Below, piece after piece: positions 34,601-46,100 of a stretch of 64,000 nt of DNA (positions are counted from its first letter, which is position 1; the number at the start of each line of letters is the position of its first letter). The translations under genes and the position numbers were made by a program. The notes under the pieces were generated by a model. It was not told the origin of the DNA and did no database searches. It saw nothing but the letters and a program-made list of their open reading frames with translations. The stretch is from assembly GCA_000708835.1 (NCBI GenBank), contig DF237001.1:83967-147966 (forward strand), in the 5' to 3' direction. This DNA comes from Klebsormidium nitens (lineage: Eukaryota > Streptophyta > Klebsormidiophyceae > Klebsormidiales > Klebsormidiaceae).

Positions 34601-37600
34601 CAGGAGAAAAGGCTTTTCGGGTTTGGAAGGCGGTTAGCTGAGGCAGAGATGGCCGTAACGAGAGACATGGGGTTGGGGGAAAACGAGACAGAACCTGGAC
34701 AGGGGGCCGCGAGAGCGGACGGTTGCAAACGGAACGAGGAGGGGGCGGAACCGGGAGAACGCAGCGGAAATGTGTTGCCGGCGGGGCGGCGAAAAAGTAA
34801 ACGGCAGCAGCGCAAAGCCACCAAGCAGACGGGCAAAACGATCACGGTCGGAGAGTTCGACATTCTCTTCCTTCAGGGTGCGGCGCGCGTGAGCCGGCAA
34901 GAGCTCGGGACGGTTTCTACCGGGGCGTCGCAGGACGTGACGTTAGATGACGTGAGGCCGCTGAAGGGATCCCCCGGGCACCTGGAGGGATCCCCCGGGC
35001 GGTTACGGGCTGGTGACGCGGGTGCCGGTGTGGTCGGGGTGGAGCATTGGGAGCTCTCGGTGAAGTTTCTGCTATACGTTGGGCCGGAGGCAAAGCTGTT
35101 CGAAAATGGGGGGAGACTGGGAAGCCGTCGGTCGGTGGACAAAAAAGGTGGTCAACCTAGTTGTGATGCCGAGAGCCAAGGTTTTGGGGCAGTGAAGGCC
35201 GCAAAAGAGGACGGAACGAGACTGGCGACAGGAGGGAAATGTGGCGGCGACCTCAATCGGGAAAGGGCTGGATGTGCCGAAGGTGACGTGAGCGCAGAGA
35301 GAGCTGACGTCAGCAGTGATGGCGCTGACGTCAGCAAAAATGCCGCCAGGAGCGAAGAAGAAGATCTGCTGTATTACTTCGTGGGGCCCCATGCGGGGGA
35401 GCGGCTTTCGGACCGGAGGGACCGCATCGCGAAGCAGCTGCGCCTGTCCAACGAACCTGAGGCAAAGCTGGTGCTAGCGGACCTGTTTCTGGGAGTGTCC
35501 GAAGCGAACGGTGGAGCGTCTGCTACGCACGGCGGAGCGGCCGAAACGAATGGACGGGCGTCCGAATCGAACGGTGGAGCGGTTAAAACAAACAGTGGGG
35601 CGTCTAAGTTATACGGTGGAGCGTCCAGGTTGAACGGACGGGCGTACGGAGTGGAGAGTCCGGCTTCCAGAGCGGACGGTGGAGCGTCAGGATTGGACGG
35701 TTGCAGTAAAGTTGACGATTGCAGCAAGGCGTTCCGATCCACTGGTAGAGCGTCCGAATGCAACGGTCGCGCGTCTGCTTCGGACGGTCGAGCCTCAGCG
35801 TTGAACAGTCAAACGTCCGAAATGGACAATAGTTTGCTTGGAGACATTGACACTAGCGTGGGCGAGTTGAATGTGAGCGAGTCTTGGGAGAACGCCTGTG
35901 TTAGAGCAGCCGAGGGGCTGAGGAAAGGTGCCCGATCAAGACCAAGCTCCGTTTCAGCGGATGTGCCTTGTTCTGAGGCTGTCAGCGGAACAAGAGAAGC
36001 GGATGTAGCAACTAGACCGGAAGATGAAGCGAGCCGTCGAGGCTCAGCCCCTGTCGCGGTCACGCCGCGCGCATTTGTCAAGGGTTACCTGTTCTACGAG
36101 CACGCGCTTTGGAAACGCCTCGTCGGTCGTGGTTCATTGGAACCCAATTTAGAAGACTCGGACGTCGTTGGAAAGACTACGGACGATTCGAAGCCGTCGG
36201 ACAGTCCAAACCGTGCTTGCTCAGATTTTCCTCGGGCCCATTTTGATACTGTGGAAGGGGCCGAGCGTTCGGGTGTTACCTCGAGCGAAGCAGCGGGTAG
36301 AGTCCTTCCGTCCGCTGCTGTCAGAGGGTCCGCTAATGGCGGTTTGAGCGGGTCGGACGGTGCCACGTCAGCTCCCGCGTCCATCTTGGTCGAGGCAAAG
36401 GGCGACACGTCAGCTTCTACATCCGGCGATAGCGGCGTCGGTTCGGAGGCTGACTTTGTAACCGGGGGAGGAGTCCCGGGGGACAATGACAGGGTGGCGG
36501 AGAGAGCGGAGTTGAACCCGGGGCATTGGGTCGGGTGGTGGACGCGCGACGTCCGGAAGTTTTTGGGGGATCCCTCGTTCCGGGAGAGCCGTTGGTACAT
36601 CATCCCCAAGATGGAGTGGCTATCCCCTGTCGTCATCAGGCCGTCTGCCGAGGTGGGCTCCTATTTCTGTTTCTTTCAAGTCCCCTGACGCTTCTGATAA
36701 CACGGGTCTTCCTGCAAGAGGCAAGGAAACCGCTTCGTGGGTAGGAGTGATCGTTATGCTGGAATACAAGATTCTGGGGAACTCGAAACTCCGTTATGCT
36801 GATGAATCGAATCATAGAGAGTCTTCTTGCGAAAGCATCCTAAGGAGCGGCCTTCCTGTGGATCGCGTCGGAGGTCTGTGCTCATTAGCGCTTTTGATGC
36901 TTTAAGCTGCCGTACGCCCCGCCGTCAGATTGCTTGGACCGCCCTTTGTTTCGGCACGGGTCCAGTAGCAAATTGGCAGCTGTCGTGCGGGCACTCGACC
37001 TAATTGGTCGGCTGCAAATCCCACCGATCATGTTGTGAAGTTTGTGAAAAAAACTGTCGACGCTCACACAATCCATACGGCGCTGGCACCGCTTGGCACT
37101 AGTCCAAGCTCAATGTGATCGTTGGGATTCCTTCCAGAGCCTCATAGCTTCGCTTTTGTACAGCGTTCGTGCCGCCCAAATTCCATCCGACTTCGCCCTC
37201 TGAGCGCGCCGAAAAGGCAACCCGTTTACGTAACCGCTTCATTTTCGCCTCCTCCTGACTTATCCCATTCCCTCCGTTTCTTATTGCAGCACCTTTTCGA
37301 GGACTCGCCTGCCGATCAGACTCCTCGGGAGAAACCCTCGGCGAGCGGGCGCCCGCCGTTGTCCAACCGGTGCACGTCCACCGCCCTGACGTCCGAAGAA
37401 CTGGCAGCCGCTAAGCGTCAAATCAACGGCCAGGACGCAAGCTTCGACGGCTCTGCTTTGCCGCTGGAGTCATCACCGGACGCCCCGGTCGCAAGCGGCT
37501 CAGCCCGCCCGGGTTTTGACACCGTCTCTCCTGTTGGCGATCTGGACGCCCTGCGAGCGATTGGCGCAGTGTCAGGCGAACCGACGGCCGGGCCTACGAA

Positions 37601-37862
37601 CGTCGAGAGCGCGTCACGACTGCTGAGCTCAGCAGAGTTCTTGTTGCAGATAGAAACGCTTCAGGCCGTGGCGGAAAGGTGTAAGGTGCCCCGGAGGGGG
37701 CGAGTGCTAGTGGCAGAACTGCGGTGGGAAGGGGTTGCGTCTGAGGAGGGTAGTGACGTCAGCATTAGGGGGACAGATGGCGCCTGGAGAGAGGTCAGCC
37801 GGGGCTTCGTCGTCGAGTCGACGTGGCCCATGACTGGAGAGCTACCCATCATGTTCCCCTAA
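31649..37862 (+). CDS. DUF1853 family protein with giant low-complexity inserts
   Basis: Five exons: 31649-32076, 32691-32751, 33394-33523, 34098-36652, 37290-37862. All are GT-AG with matching phases; 1248 aa, roughly four times the usual ~300 aa of bacterial DUF1853. Conserved family blocks appear in order, separated by inserts: NIRDLASVIACPRLL, LGYHFADCVEYLLRFSP, TVGEFDILF, HWELSVKFLLYVGP, YYFVGPHAGERLSDRRDRI, FVKGYLFYEHALW, LNPGHWVGWW, YIIPKMEWLSP and, near the end, WREVSRGFVVES. Asp461 in GEFD and Glu525/Lys529 in WELSVK could be a PD-(D/E)XK-like site; that is inference. The first ~100 residues are Ser/Arg/Ala-rich and may be a transit peptide. Exon 4 is 2.5 kb and holds most of the inserted sequence, including a 7-residue repeat. 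Confidence 0.85.
35290..35340 (+). repeat. Coding 21-bp repeat around GCTGACGTCAGC palindromes
   Basis: Two perfect 12-bp palindromes GCTGACGTCAGC are 21 bases apart, preceded by a third, weaker unit. They encode a DVS-containing heptad (ADVSSDG). In DNA terms they are strong CRE-like sites, probably by coincidence of the repeat. Confidence 0.6.
35497..35826 (+). repeat. Coding 21-bp (7-residue) minisatellite in DUF1853 exon 4
   Basis: About fifteen tandem, in-frame 21-base units around GCGTCCGAATCGAACGGTGGA encode heptads such as SESNGGA, SRLNGRA, SRADGGA and SASDGRA. The array sits between the VGP/DRRDRI and VKGYLFY blocks of the domain. The stretch is likely disordered. Confidence 0.85.
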
Positions 37863-38565
37863 ACCAAAATAGTCGGATGGTGATCCGGGTCTTTAATCCT
37901 ACTTTGATGGTGATGGCCTCCGTCTGCGCCGGGAACGGCAGCGCAGTATCACGTAGTGCAGAATTCAAATGTTAGCGTCGCCCTAGCAACATGGATTCGT
38001 GCTCGTCTTGCCGGGTCAGGCTGCATATCGATTTTGGACGCGCGGTGACTTCAATCCTGTATTCACCTATTGCGCAATCCGACTCGCATGATGTTGAGAC
38101 TCTAGCTCGTGCCAGACCGTCTCTGATCGACATATGCACTGATGTCCGTGCTGTACGTCATGTTGTCCTGTCACCCGTTCAGACAGGCCAAGCCTGGAAG
38201 GAGGCCAAGGAAGGACCCATGGCCTATCATGCAACCTGACCATACTAACGCGTGTGCAGGCCCATGATTGAACGGGGAAATCTACAATTACGTCGACTGT
38301 TTATCTATTGATAGCGTCATGGAGGACGTTAATTCAGCATACGCATTATATACCACATGGATTTTATTGCTTTTCAAATTCAACCTGCAAAACCGTTGCT
38401 CAGCATGCCAGGCTGGCATGCTCAATTGAATATTATAAAGTAACCTAGCGTGACCCTAACACGAAACGATTTCACTCCGCGCTTCTCAGAACTGCGATTC
38501 CTTTCCACAATTCACAAATCCAATCTTCACAGCGCTAGCTTCTTCTAGGCACTATCGGGCGAACG
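37863..38565. other. Convergent intergenic region
   Basis: Between the 3' ends of the DUF1853 (+) and DJ-1 (-) genes. It contains a short inverted repeat GCATGCCAG / CTGGCATGC near 38404-38422. No gene is seen. Confidence 0.4.
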
Positions 38566-41500
38566 TTACTTGATGGCACACTCCTGGGTGCAGACCGCCT
38601 CCTCGAAGCAGCCCCGTGGACCGGGGCTAAAAGAGTGGTTCCCATATCCGCCGTACTTGGGCGATTTGAAAAGGTCCCACACTTGAGGGTCCGCCTGCGA
38701 CGCCTGGCCGGTTGAAAAGGGCGGCTGGGGGTCGTACTGGATCACCATCTGTGCCCACCTGCCGTGGTAGGAATTTTCGTGGCTGGTTACTGGTAGTTTT
38801 GGTTGTTAAACAGGCTCTCCCTCCTGACCCTTCAATGTAGGTGGGCTCGTAAGTGTGATGGATCGATAGAAATGCGTCATGGCGAGGGCACGTGCCTAGC
38901 TTCGACGGCTGCTAAACCGTAACCTACCTCGCCAACGGTAACCTACCTTGCCAAACCGTCAAAGGGCATGCATCAATGCATGACCGCGCACTTAAAACAC
39001 TGGACGTTTGGAAGCCCAGTAAGTGACTCGCTTCACTTGCACGTCAAAGACAGGTGAGGGGGGCTACTGACGAGTTGTGTGCGGCCAGAGAGAAAGTTCC
39101 GTTGCAAAGAACCTCCATTGATGAGAATGAGTATGGGTCCGCTCATAATCTCACTTGGAGGACAACAAAGACAAGCAAGGGACCCGCAAGTTGCTGTCGC
39201 CTACCCATTGCTGTAGACCTCACAGCCGCTTCTTCTGACCGTTGAGTTGTGCGTAAAGCTACGAGGGACAACAACGGGGATGTTTGTTTTTCACGTTTGT
39301 AAAACGGGCCCTCTGGTCGCTCACCTTGCGGTAACTTCGTCGGTGAGAAGGGACGCCAGATAGATCGCCGCGTCGATGCCGGCCGATACGCCCGCGCTGC
39401 TGATAAGCTTCCCGTCCTTGAAGTAGCGCGCACCTGCAGTCGCACTCAGGAATTCCTGGTCCTTAACCATGGGTGGTTCTAGGCTGCATATGTGCCTACC
39501 AGCAGGTTCTTAACCGGTTGACTGTCCATTGACCAGGCTCGGGCGGTAACCAGCCTTAAAACAAGGTTACAGACCGGTTCATAATCCATTAACGGGTTGA
39601 TTGTTCATTGACTCAACTCAGCGGCCCTCTCGGTAACGCGTCTGCTTTCTATGCCTTCGGGTAACTAAGTTGGGATAAGCCTCGCCCCCCCTGAAAAGGG
39701 AGTGTCCAGGTGTTGGGGCATAAAAGATGGTCGCTAGACAATTGTTAATGTGGTCGTCAATGGATAGTTCTTAATCACAACGCATATGGTATTTGTACTA
39801 TTTCAAGTTTTTGCAGCTATCCGAGTAAAACGGACATTTGGATACTCACGAAAAGAAGCAGAACTCCGAGAAGGGAAAGCTCACGTGCGTAATGGGCCCC
39901 AAACTGGGCAAGCTGATCGTAGACTGCCCAATGGGTGGCCATTACCTTCCCCTTCGTAAGTCCTGCAACGAACACCAGTGGCCGCAGTCAAACCGTTCCT
40001 TCGTTTGAGCCGCAAGAACAACTGAAGCAGCCCCTGATGTTGCTCCAGACACACGCTTAAACCGTGCTTTGAGATCTTTTACGAGAAAGCTTCTTGCACA
40101 ACATTAAGTTTGCTTCATCCGAATGGAGCTTCTAGGCACTCTAGCGGATGATGCAACCTGGAAGCTGGTTCAAGTTAACTTAACTTAACCTATGAGAAGG
40201 CGGATTTTGCAGCGTACCAGAGGGGCCGATCAGAACCGCTCCTGTGCAGACCGTGGTCGTGTATATGGTCGTCTCGTCGGCCTTTTGCAGCCAGTTTATG
40301 AACCTCTGCGCAAAGAGTGTGAACAAAGGGTCCTAAGCTGGCGCAAACCTTCATAGCCCGGCGTAGAAGTGTTGATAAGCTCTCTACTGAAAAGAAGGAA
40401 CCACGCACAAGATGGTGCTGAAATGGAGCAGGACACTGTAGGAAGGTTTGCACGTTGCTGAGCTTGCAGGTCGACAATCGATTGGGGCAAAATTGTGGGC
40501 ACTGATCTGCACTGTGGTTGAAAAAAGGGATTGCAACAAATTGCTTGTGGCAACAGAGAGCAAGCTGTCCTGCAGCCGACCTTGCTGATTATCCGACCTA
40601 ATCCTCTAATCACGTTCTGCGCTCAGTATTCGGTGTTTTTAAGCAAAGCTCCAGAGATTACTAATGAGATTGAGAGTGCATGTACTTAGCCCTTGCCATC
40701 CAAATATGAGAAGACTGTCAGAAGAGCTGTTCTTCAGAGGTCGCTCACATGCACTTCTGGCAATCTTGCTCTCAGTATCACCCTCCAAATCCTTGTCCCT
40801 TCGGCTTTGGGATCCTACTTGCCCCGGAGTATGGGACACATAGCGTCAAAGAAGCACGCACGCTTTCTTGCCTTGTCGTAGCCGTACGTGTTGTTCGACC
40901 CCCCCGGAACCAGAAGCACGTCAGGCCTTGGCACGTCGTCAAAGCTGTAGTCTGCCACCAGACCCAAAGTTCCCTGAGTGTCTCGGATGACCGTGCCGGC
41001 CTTATCCCTGCAAGAGACGGGTGGTGATGTTAAGCTCCTGGAATCAAGTATAGCATGATTTTGACATCAAAGATTTTGGCTGTAGACTACCATGCCTAAA
41101 CCTCTGTATAGACGAGTGCCACTCATACTTTGCTTGAAAGAAAACAAGACCTCAGCAGCTAACATGTTGAGAACCTTGCTGCTGGGAGACAATTAGACTT
41201 TACGAACGGAAATTCAAGGCCTCTCGGGGTTGACTCTAGGAAGTAGTAAGCACAAGTCTCTGGCTGAATGCACCGACCATTGGCTTAGGGTGTTGAAAAA
41301 CGAAGTGTTGGTTGATACCATTTGACTACCGATGTTAGGCAACCTAAACTGCTTCAAAGACAACGTCCGCCCACCAATCGCGAGCCTGTGACGCAACTTC
41401 CAAAACAGCCCTCTAGCTACCCAACTAGCATCAACCAGAGAGAATTGCAGTGTGCGCGTGAGAGGGGCCTTCAGACCTTGAATTGACCCATGGTGACATG

Positions 41501-41911
41501 CTGACTGCAGGATTACCATCGTTGAGGGTGAACGCTGCCAGCAGCAACTAGGGTCCTCCAAGTCCTCTGGTCATATACGGTGAGCTTTCTTTCACATTTG
41601 TGTCAGGCTTAAGAACAGGGGCTTAAATGTTGAAACGTTGGAAATGCATAATGCATTGATCGAATGAGGGCAGGACAGGGAACTCATTCCCTGAAGTAGC
41701 AGAGAGCGATCGTACTTCTTGAAGCAAAGAGTGGCCCAAACTCCTGAACCACGTGCCTAGCTGAGGCTGGCCAGCTAGGAGCTCACCCCACAAACTTCAC
41801 CACGACGTTGGGCAGCCGGTGGAGAACCTCATACGGCCCGACCACGTCCAGCATCGTCATGTTGTGGTACAGAACCATCGCGACCACCAGGGGCGCAAAG
41901 CCAGCTGCCAT
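38566..41911 (-). CDS. DJ-1/PfpI family protein (isonitrile hydratase-like)
   Basis: Six exons on the minus strand: 41787-41911, 40872-41007, 40218-40332, 39885-39962, 39325-39433, 38566-38758. Phases all match; 251 aa. The fold begins FAPLVVAMVLYHNMTMLDVVGPYEVL with Asp22 in the position of the acid of isonitrile hydratases. The nucleophile elbow is TTTVCTGAVLIGPSG with Cys116 followed by Thr, as in that subgroup. The block KVMATHWAVYDQLA and then LISSAGVSAGIDAAIYLASLL complete the family pattern. Substrate unknown; no transit peptide, so probably cytosolic. Five of the introns look ordinary except intron 2, whose donor is GC (AAG|GCAAGA). Confidence 0.9.
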
Positions 41912-43156
41912 GTGCACGCGCTTACAAGCCACCGCCAATCGACCGACTGGTCCACTGCCGCTGTGAATGTTGACCTGCTTATGGGCGGACGAGGAACATC
42001 ATTTCAATCGAGCTGGGATTGTGGCAGAGGGGAATGTGGCATAATTGGAGCAAGGCTGCATTGCCTGGCGTTGTCTGGAGCTGAGGAGCTACTCTACCTG
42101 ACCGGCTACCACTGTGAGCTGTGCATGTTCAGTCAGGGACTTTGGAGGTGGCGCTCCTTGCGCGCCACTATAAATCAGAGCCCGGTTTAAGATCACATTT
42201 TAAGGCCAAGGCGTACTTAAATGCAAAGGGTTTAAAGACCGTTTTAGTATAGAGCCCTGGTTTTAGACCGTTTCGACCTCAAACGGGTAACATCTTTCAG
42301 AGGTGGCGCTCCTTACGCATGCGTTGCTAACCCGAGCAAGCTGAGTACTGTCAGACAGGAGGAACCTGTAAACCACAATCAGGGAAACCCGCTGTCCAGG
42401 GCTCAATCAGCTTTGAGCTAGTAGAAGTATAGGGGAACAGATGAATGATGCGCAGCAGTTTTCATCTGCATCATGCACTGCGATCCGCGCGCGTGCGCGC
42501 TGCATTGATTTCATTTACTGCCGTATTACTGCCCAGGCTGGTGAACCGTGACTCGTGAGTCGTGACTCGTGAGATTACCTAGTACCCGCACATAATGCAC
42601 CATTAACTTTGTCGCCATTGGGCCCACGTGCTGAACAGGCCACCTTTTCTCTGATCGTGGCCAAGTCACGTTGCTCAGTGTATGATGCAGCAAGGAAGAA
42701 GCGTAATGCAGTCAAGATTTGACTTTCTGGAGGCCTGCGCAGCTGCTGCAGCACTGTTTCAGTCGGAGTGACTCGGACACATTTACTGCGGGCTCTGGCC
42801 TGCCACGTCGTCTCTATAATGCACTGAACGCTTGAGCGGCAGCTTTTGCAATGTACGTAATCAGAGACCTACCTGCCTTTTTCTGTCGCAGTCAAACAAG
42901 GCACTAGAGTAGGACCGTTCCGTTGCCTTCGTGTCCGCATATAAAGTGCGGCTATTTCGAATCATTTCGATCAGTTCCTGTTTTCCAAAACCCCGCTTTG
43001 TTCCGCGGTTGCAAGAAGCACCAGGCTTTTGCGTGGCAAATTCTTGTGCGGGCAGAAAGCTTCTGTGAGGTCTCACATTTTGGCTGTTCCGAGTCCCTTC
43101 AACACCAGAGTCTGAATCGCTGCTTCTGAGCTACACTGCGCATCATTGCAACTACG
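41912..43156. other. Divergent intergenic region between DJ-1 and tyrosinase genes
   Basis: About 1.2 kb; it should hold both promoters. It contains a short repeat of GAGGTGGCGCTCCTTGCG near 42147 and 42300, and a 13-base tandem GTGACTCGTGAGTC near 42548-42573. No gene is recognised. Confidence 0.4.
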
Positions 43157-46100
43157 ATGGCGACCAGGGGACGTGCATCTCAAACAGCTCCTCACCAGGC
43201 GGCAAATGCAGGTAAGGATTTGAAGGTGATACAGATAGTACGTACAACCTCTGGTTGTTTGATTGTTGCATCATTCTTCTCCTTTGGGGAGGCCTCTGGG
43301 AGAAGGACAACTGGCTTCCTTGGAAAGGAATCAGACTCTGTGTGTCCTTGACAATCAGGTCTACCGGCTATTGGCATTGAAGCTCAACGCAAGACTGTGT
43401 GTACACGTCGGCAGGCCTACTCACAGCTTGCCATTGAATCTCAAAAGCAGCTCTCATCTGATCACTTTGTGGCAATCAAAGCGAGTCTGGCTCATGGTGA
43501 TTTGGCCACCTAGCAAAAGGGGCAGCTCATGAATTTAAAAGCTCTCACCAGCTGTAAGCATCTGAAGCTGAAAAGTGGTCCTTCTAAAGGTACTACCTTT
43601 GTCATGAAAGTAGGGATGAGCTGAAGATAGAATCAGCGCAAGTGCCTCCAAGCTGGGAGGTTATCAGTTGCGTAGCTTTTTCAGAGGGTCAAGTTTGATA
43701 ACTAGGTCATCACCTGACCACCAATTCACTCTAGGCACATCTGTTGACCGTCTCTGACCATATCAATGGCTCTGATCTCTTTGGGTGTTTATTCTATGCA
43801 AGATTTATCAGGGATTCGAAATCTCGCAGGCAGCTTTGGGCTGTGCAGCCAGGGTGACAGCCAATTTGGCGCACTCGCCATGTCCGCCCTGCTGGCCACT
43901 GCTGCAATCGAGGTGCACTGATGTTGGGTGCCAGCGTTCATTGAGTACTTCTTACCCAAAGAAAAATTCCAATTTGCAGGGGCAGCTTCAAGCGTCCCTC
44001 AGCCCCTGCGGGTTCGCGTGGAGATCAACGCCTTCGCGAGCATGCCCAAATACGCGCACCAAAAAGACCTCTTCATCCACGCGTATGCCGCCGTGCAGGC
44101 CAAACCTGTCGACGACATCAAGTCGTTCTACCAGATTGCTGGCATCCACGGGTTGCCTTACCAGAGCTACGACAACGTGGAAGGTGTGTCTATTAATCTG
44201 TGGAACCAATTAGAGTACACAAAGTTGCTCAGACTCTCAGACCTCCAAGACAATCCAAGTCCAGACGAGCATGAAGGAAAAGGTTGACGAGCTCGTTAAG
44301 TGCAGTCTCAGAAAGGTCTTTCAGCTGCTGCTATGATATTCTGCTGCTATGATATTCTGCTGCATCGGCAAAAAGAGGGCACGTCCAGAACCCTTGGAAA
44401 AGATTTGCATCTGTAGGTAGGAGAGAAGTCTTGGGGCTTTGGCCTTGAATCGACCGGCCCAAGCATCCTGAGTCTGCTTCTATCTTTAGAGAGACACATT
44501 TTTGTCGTCTAATCAATCTCCACTTCCTTCTCTTGTCTCAAGCAACACCCTCGTCTTAAGCAGAGGAAAGTTCTTGCAGTCACATGCTTTTGGAACAGGT
44601 CTCAACTTCCCCGTGAGCGCAGCCGAAGTTTACAAGCCCTACTGGCAAGAAGCTGCTCATTACCCAGCTTCCGTCATGTGGAGACCACTCCGGCCCTTTT
44701 TTGGTTGCACCACGTTCATTCAAACTTAAAGTTCATATCGTCCAAAAGGTGCCTTCTTGACTGCATTCTGCAGGTCAGGGCAGCGGCAAGTGGCCGGATC
44801 CAAAGAAGCCGGACCGATGGGGAGGCTACTGCCAGCATGGCTCTCAGCTGTTCCCTACCTGGCACCGCCCCTACGTCCTCCTACTGGAAAACGTGAGGCC
44901 TTGCTACCCTGGTGGGAAATCTGATGCTGGTCAGCAGGTTTGCTTGATCAGATCACCATGCCGTCGAGCTGTTAATTATGCCGTCAAATGTCCTTATCTG
45001 CTCTTCACAAACCTAGAAAACCTGGAAAAGGGACATAATCTTATCAAAACCTGGACATGCAGTTCCTTTTTGGCCTTTACTGGAAGGTAACACAATGGCC
45101 GTTGAGACGCGTAATTTGACCTCCGTAGCCGCTTCCACGTACTGATGGCAGGACTTTCTCCGCTTCGTGACACAAATTACCATCATAAATTCTACATAAA
45201 TGTTGGCGTGATGCGGGGGTGCGCGGCTGCAGATGTCTCTTCAATCTAGATAAAGTAAGCCCTAGGTATACAAGCTGCTACCCTAACACTAAAACCTAAA
45301 CCCTCCGCAATCACCCGCTCCGCACCCGTCCCACCCTAAACCCCCAAACTAATCCCGCCCGTCCCAGGCTGCTTGGCTTACTCTACCTAAAGCTAACTTT
45401 ACCTAAATCAAAGTCGTTTCGGCTGCAGGCGATCCGCGAGGAGGCCGCGAGGATCGCGCAGGCGTACCCGGACACTCCCGCGGACAAGGACAAACCCACG
45501 CCGACGGTCCGCGACCTCTACGTCGAAGCCGCGAGGGATCTCTCGCTTCCGTACTGGGACTGGGCCAGCGCGCAGACTGCGGACTTTGGGCTGCCCACCA
45601 TCATGACCTCGCCCACTTATCCGGTCAGCTGCACCGCACAACCTTTGCGCCACAGGAAGATTATGTGGTCCTTTGAAGATGCTAGCAACTAGGTCTGTAG
45701 TGTAGTAGCCTCGTTTCTTGCAGCGGGGACCATCCACTAACCAGGTTTGTTTAACAATGAGACATCCCCGTGTTAGTCCTGCAGGCTGCATTGAGCGTGT
45801 CTCAAACCATCCGTTTTGTCAGACACAGGGAAAACGAGTTGGGGATCACTCTTGTCCCCGTCCTAAAACCCCCCCTGTTTTGGATGGCAGATGATGGCGC
45901 GACGGCCGCCCTGTCACCAGATTCATGTCTGAGCTCGGCAGACAAACGGGCCCTGTTTGCTTTTAGGCTAGGGCGTATCGAAGTAGCCAGTGCATACAAT
46001 TAGCGGTCAAATATTTGATCAGACCTCTTTCAGTCGACGGCTCGAAAGTAGGGAGCTCCAGAAGTTGTCCGCTCACCACGTGCCTCACGTGCACACTGCA

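Noticed and set aside
34216-36636. Several long minus-strand frames opposite DUF1853 exon 4
   Set aside because: Shadow frames of GC-rich, repeat-rich coding sequence; the conserved DUF1853 blocks are all on the plus strand.
45284-45350. Telomere-like CCCTAAACCC sequence as a telomeric insertion
   Set aside because: It is the interior of the TIR element, also present in the copy at 50038-50223, and is flanked by a 9-bp target duplication.
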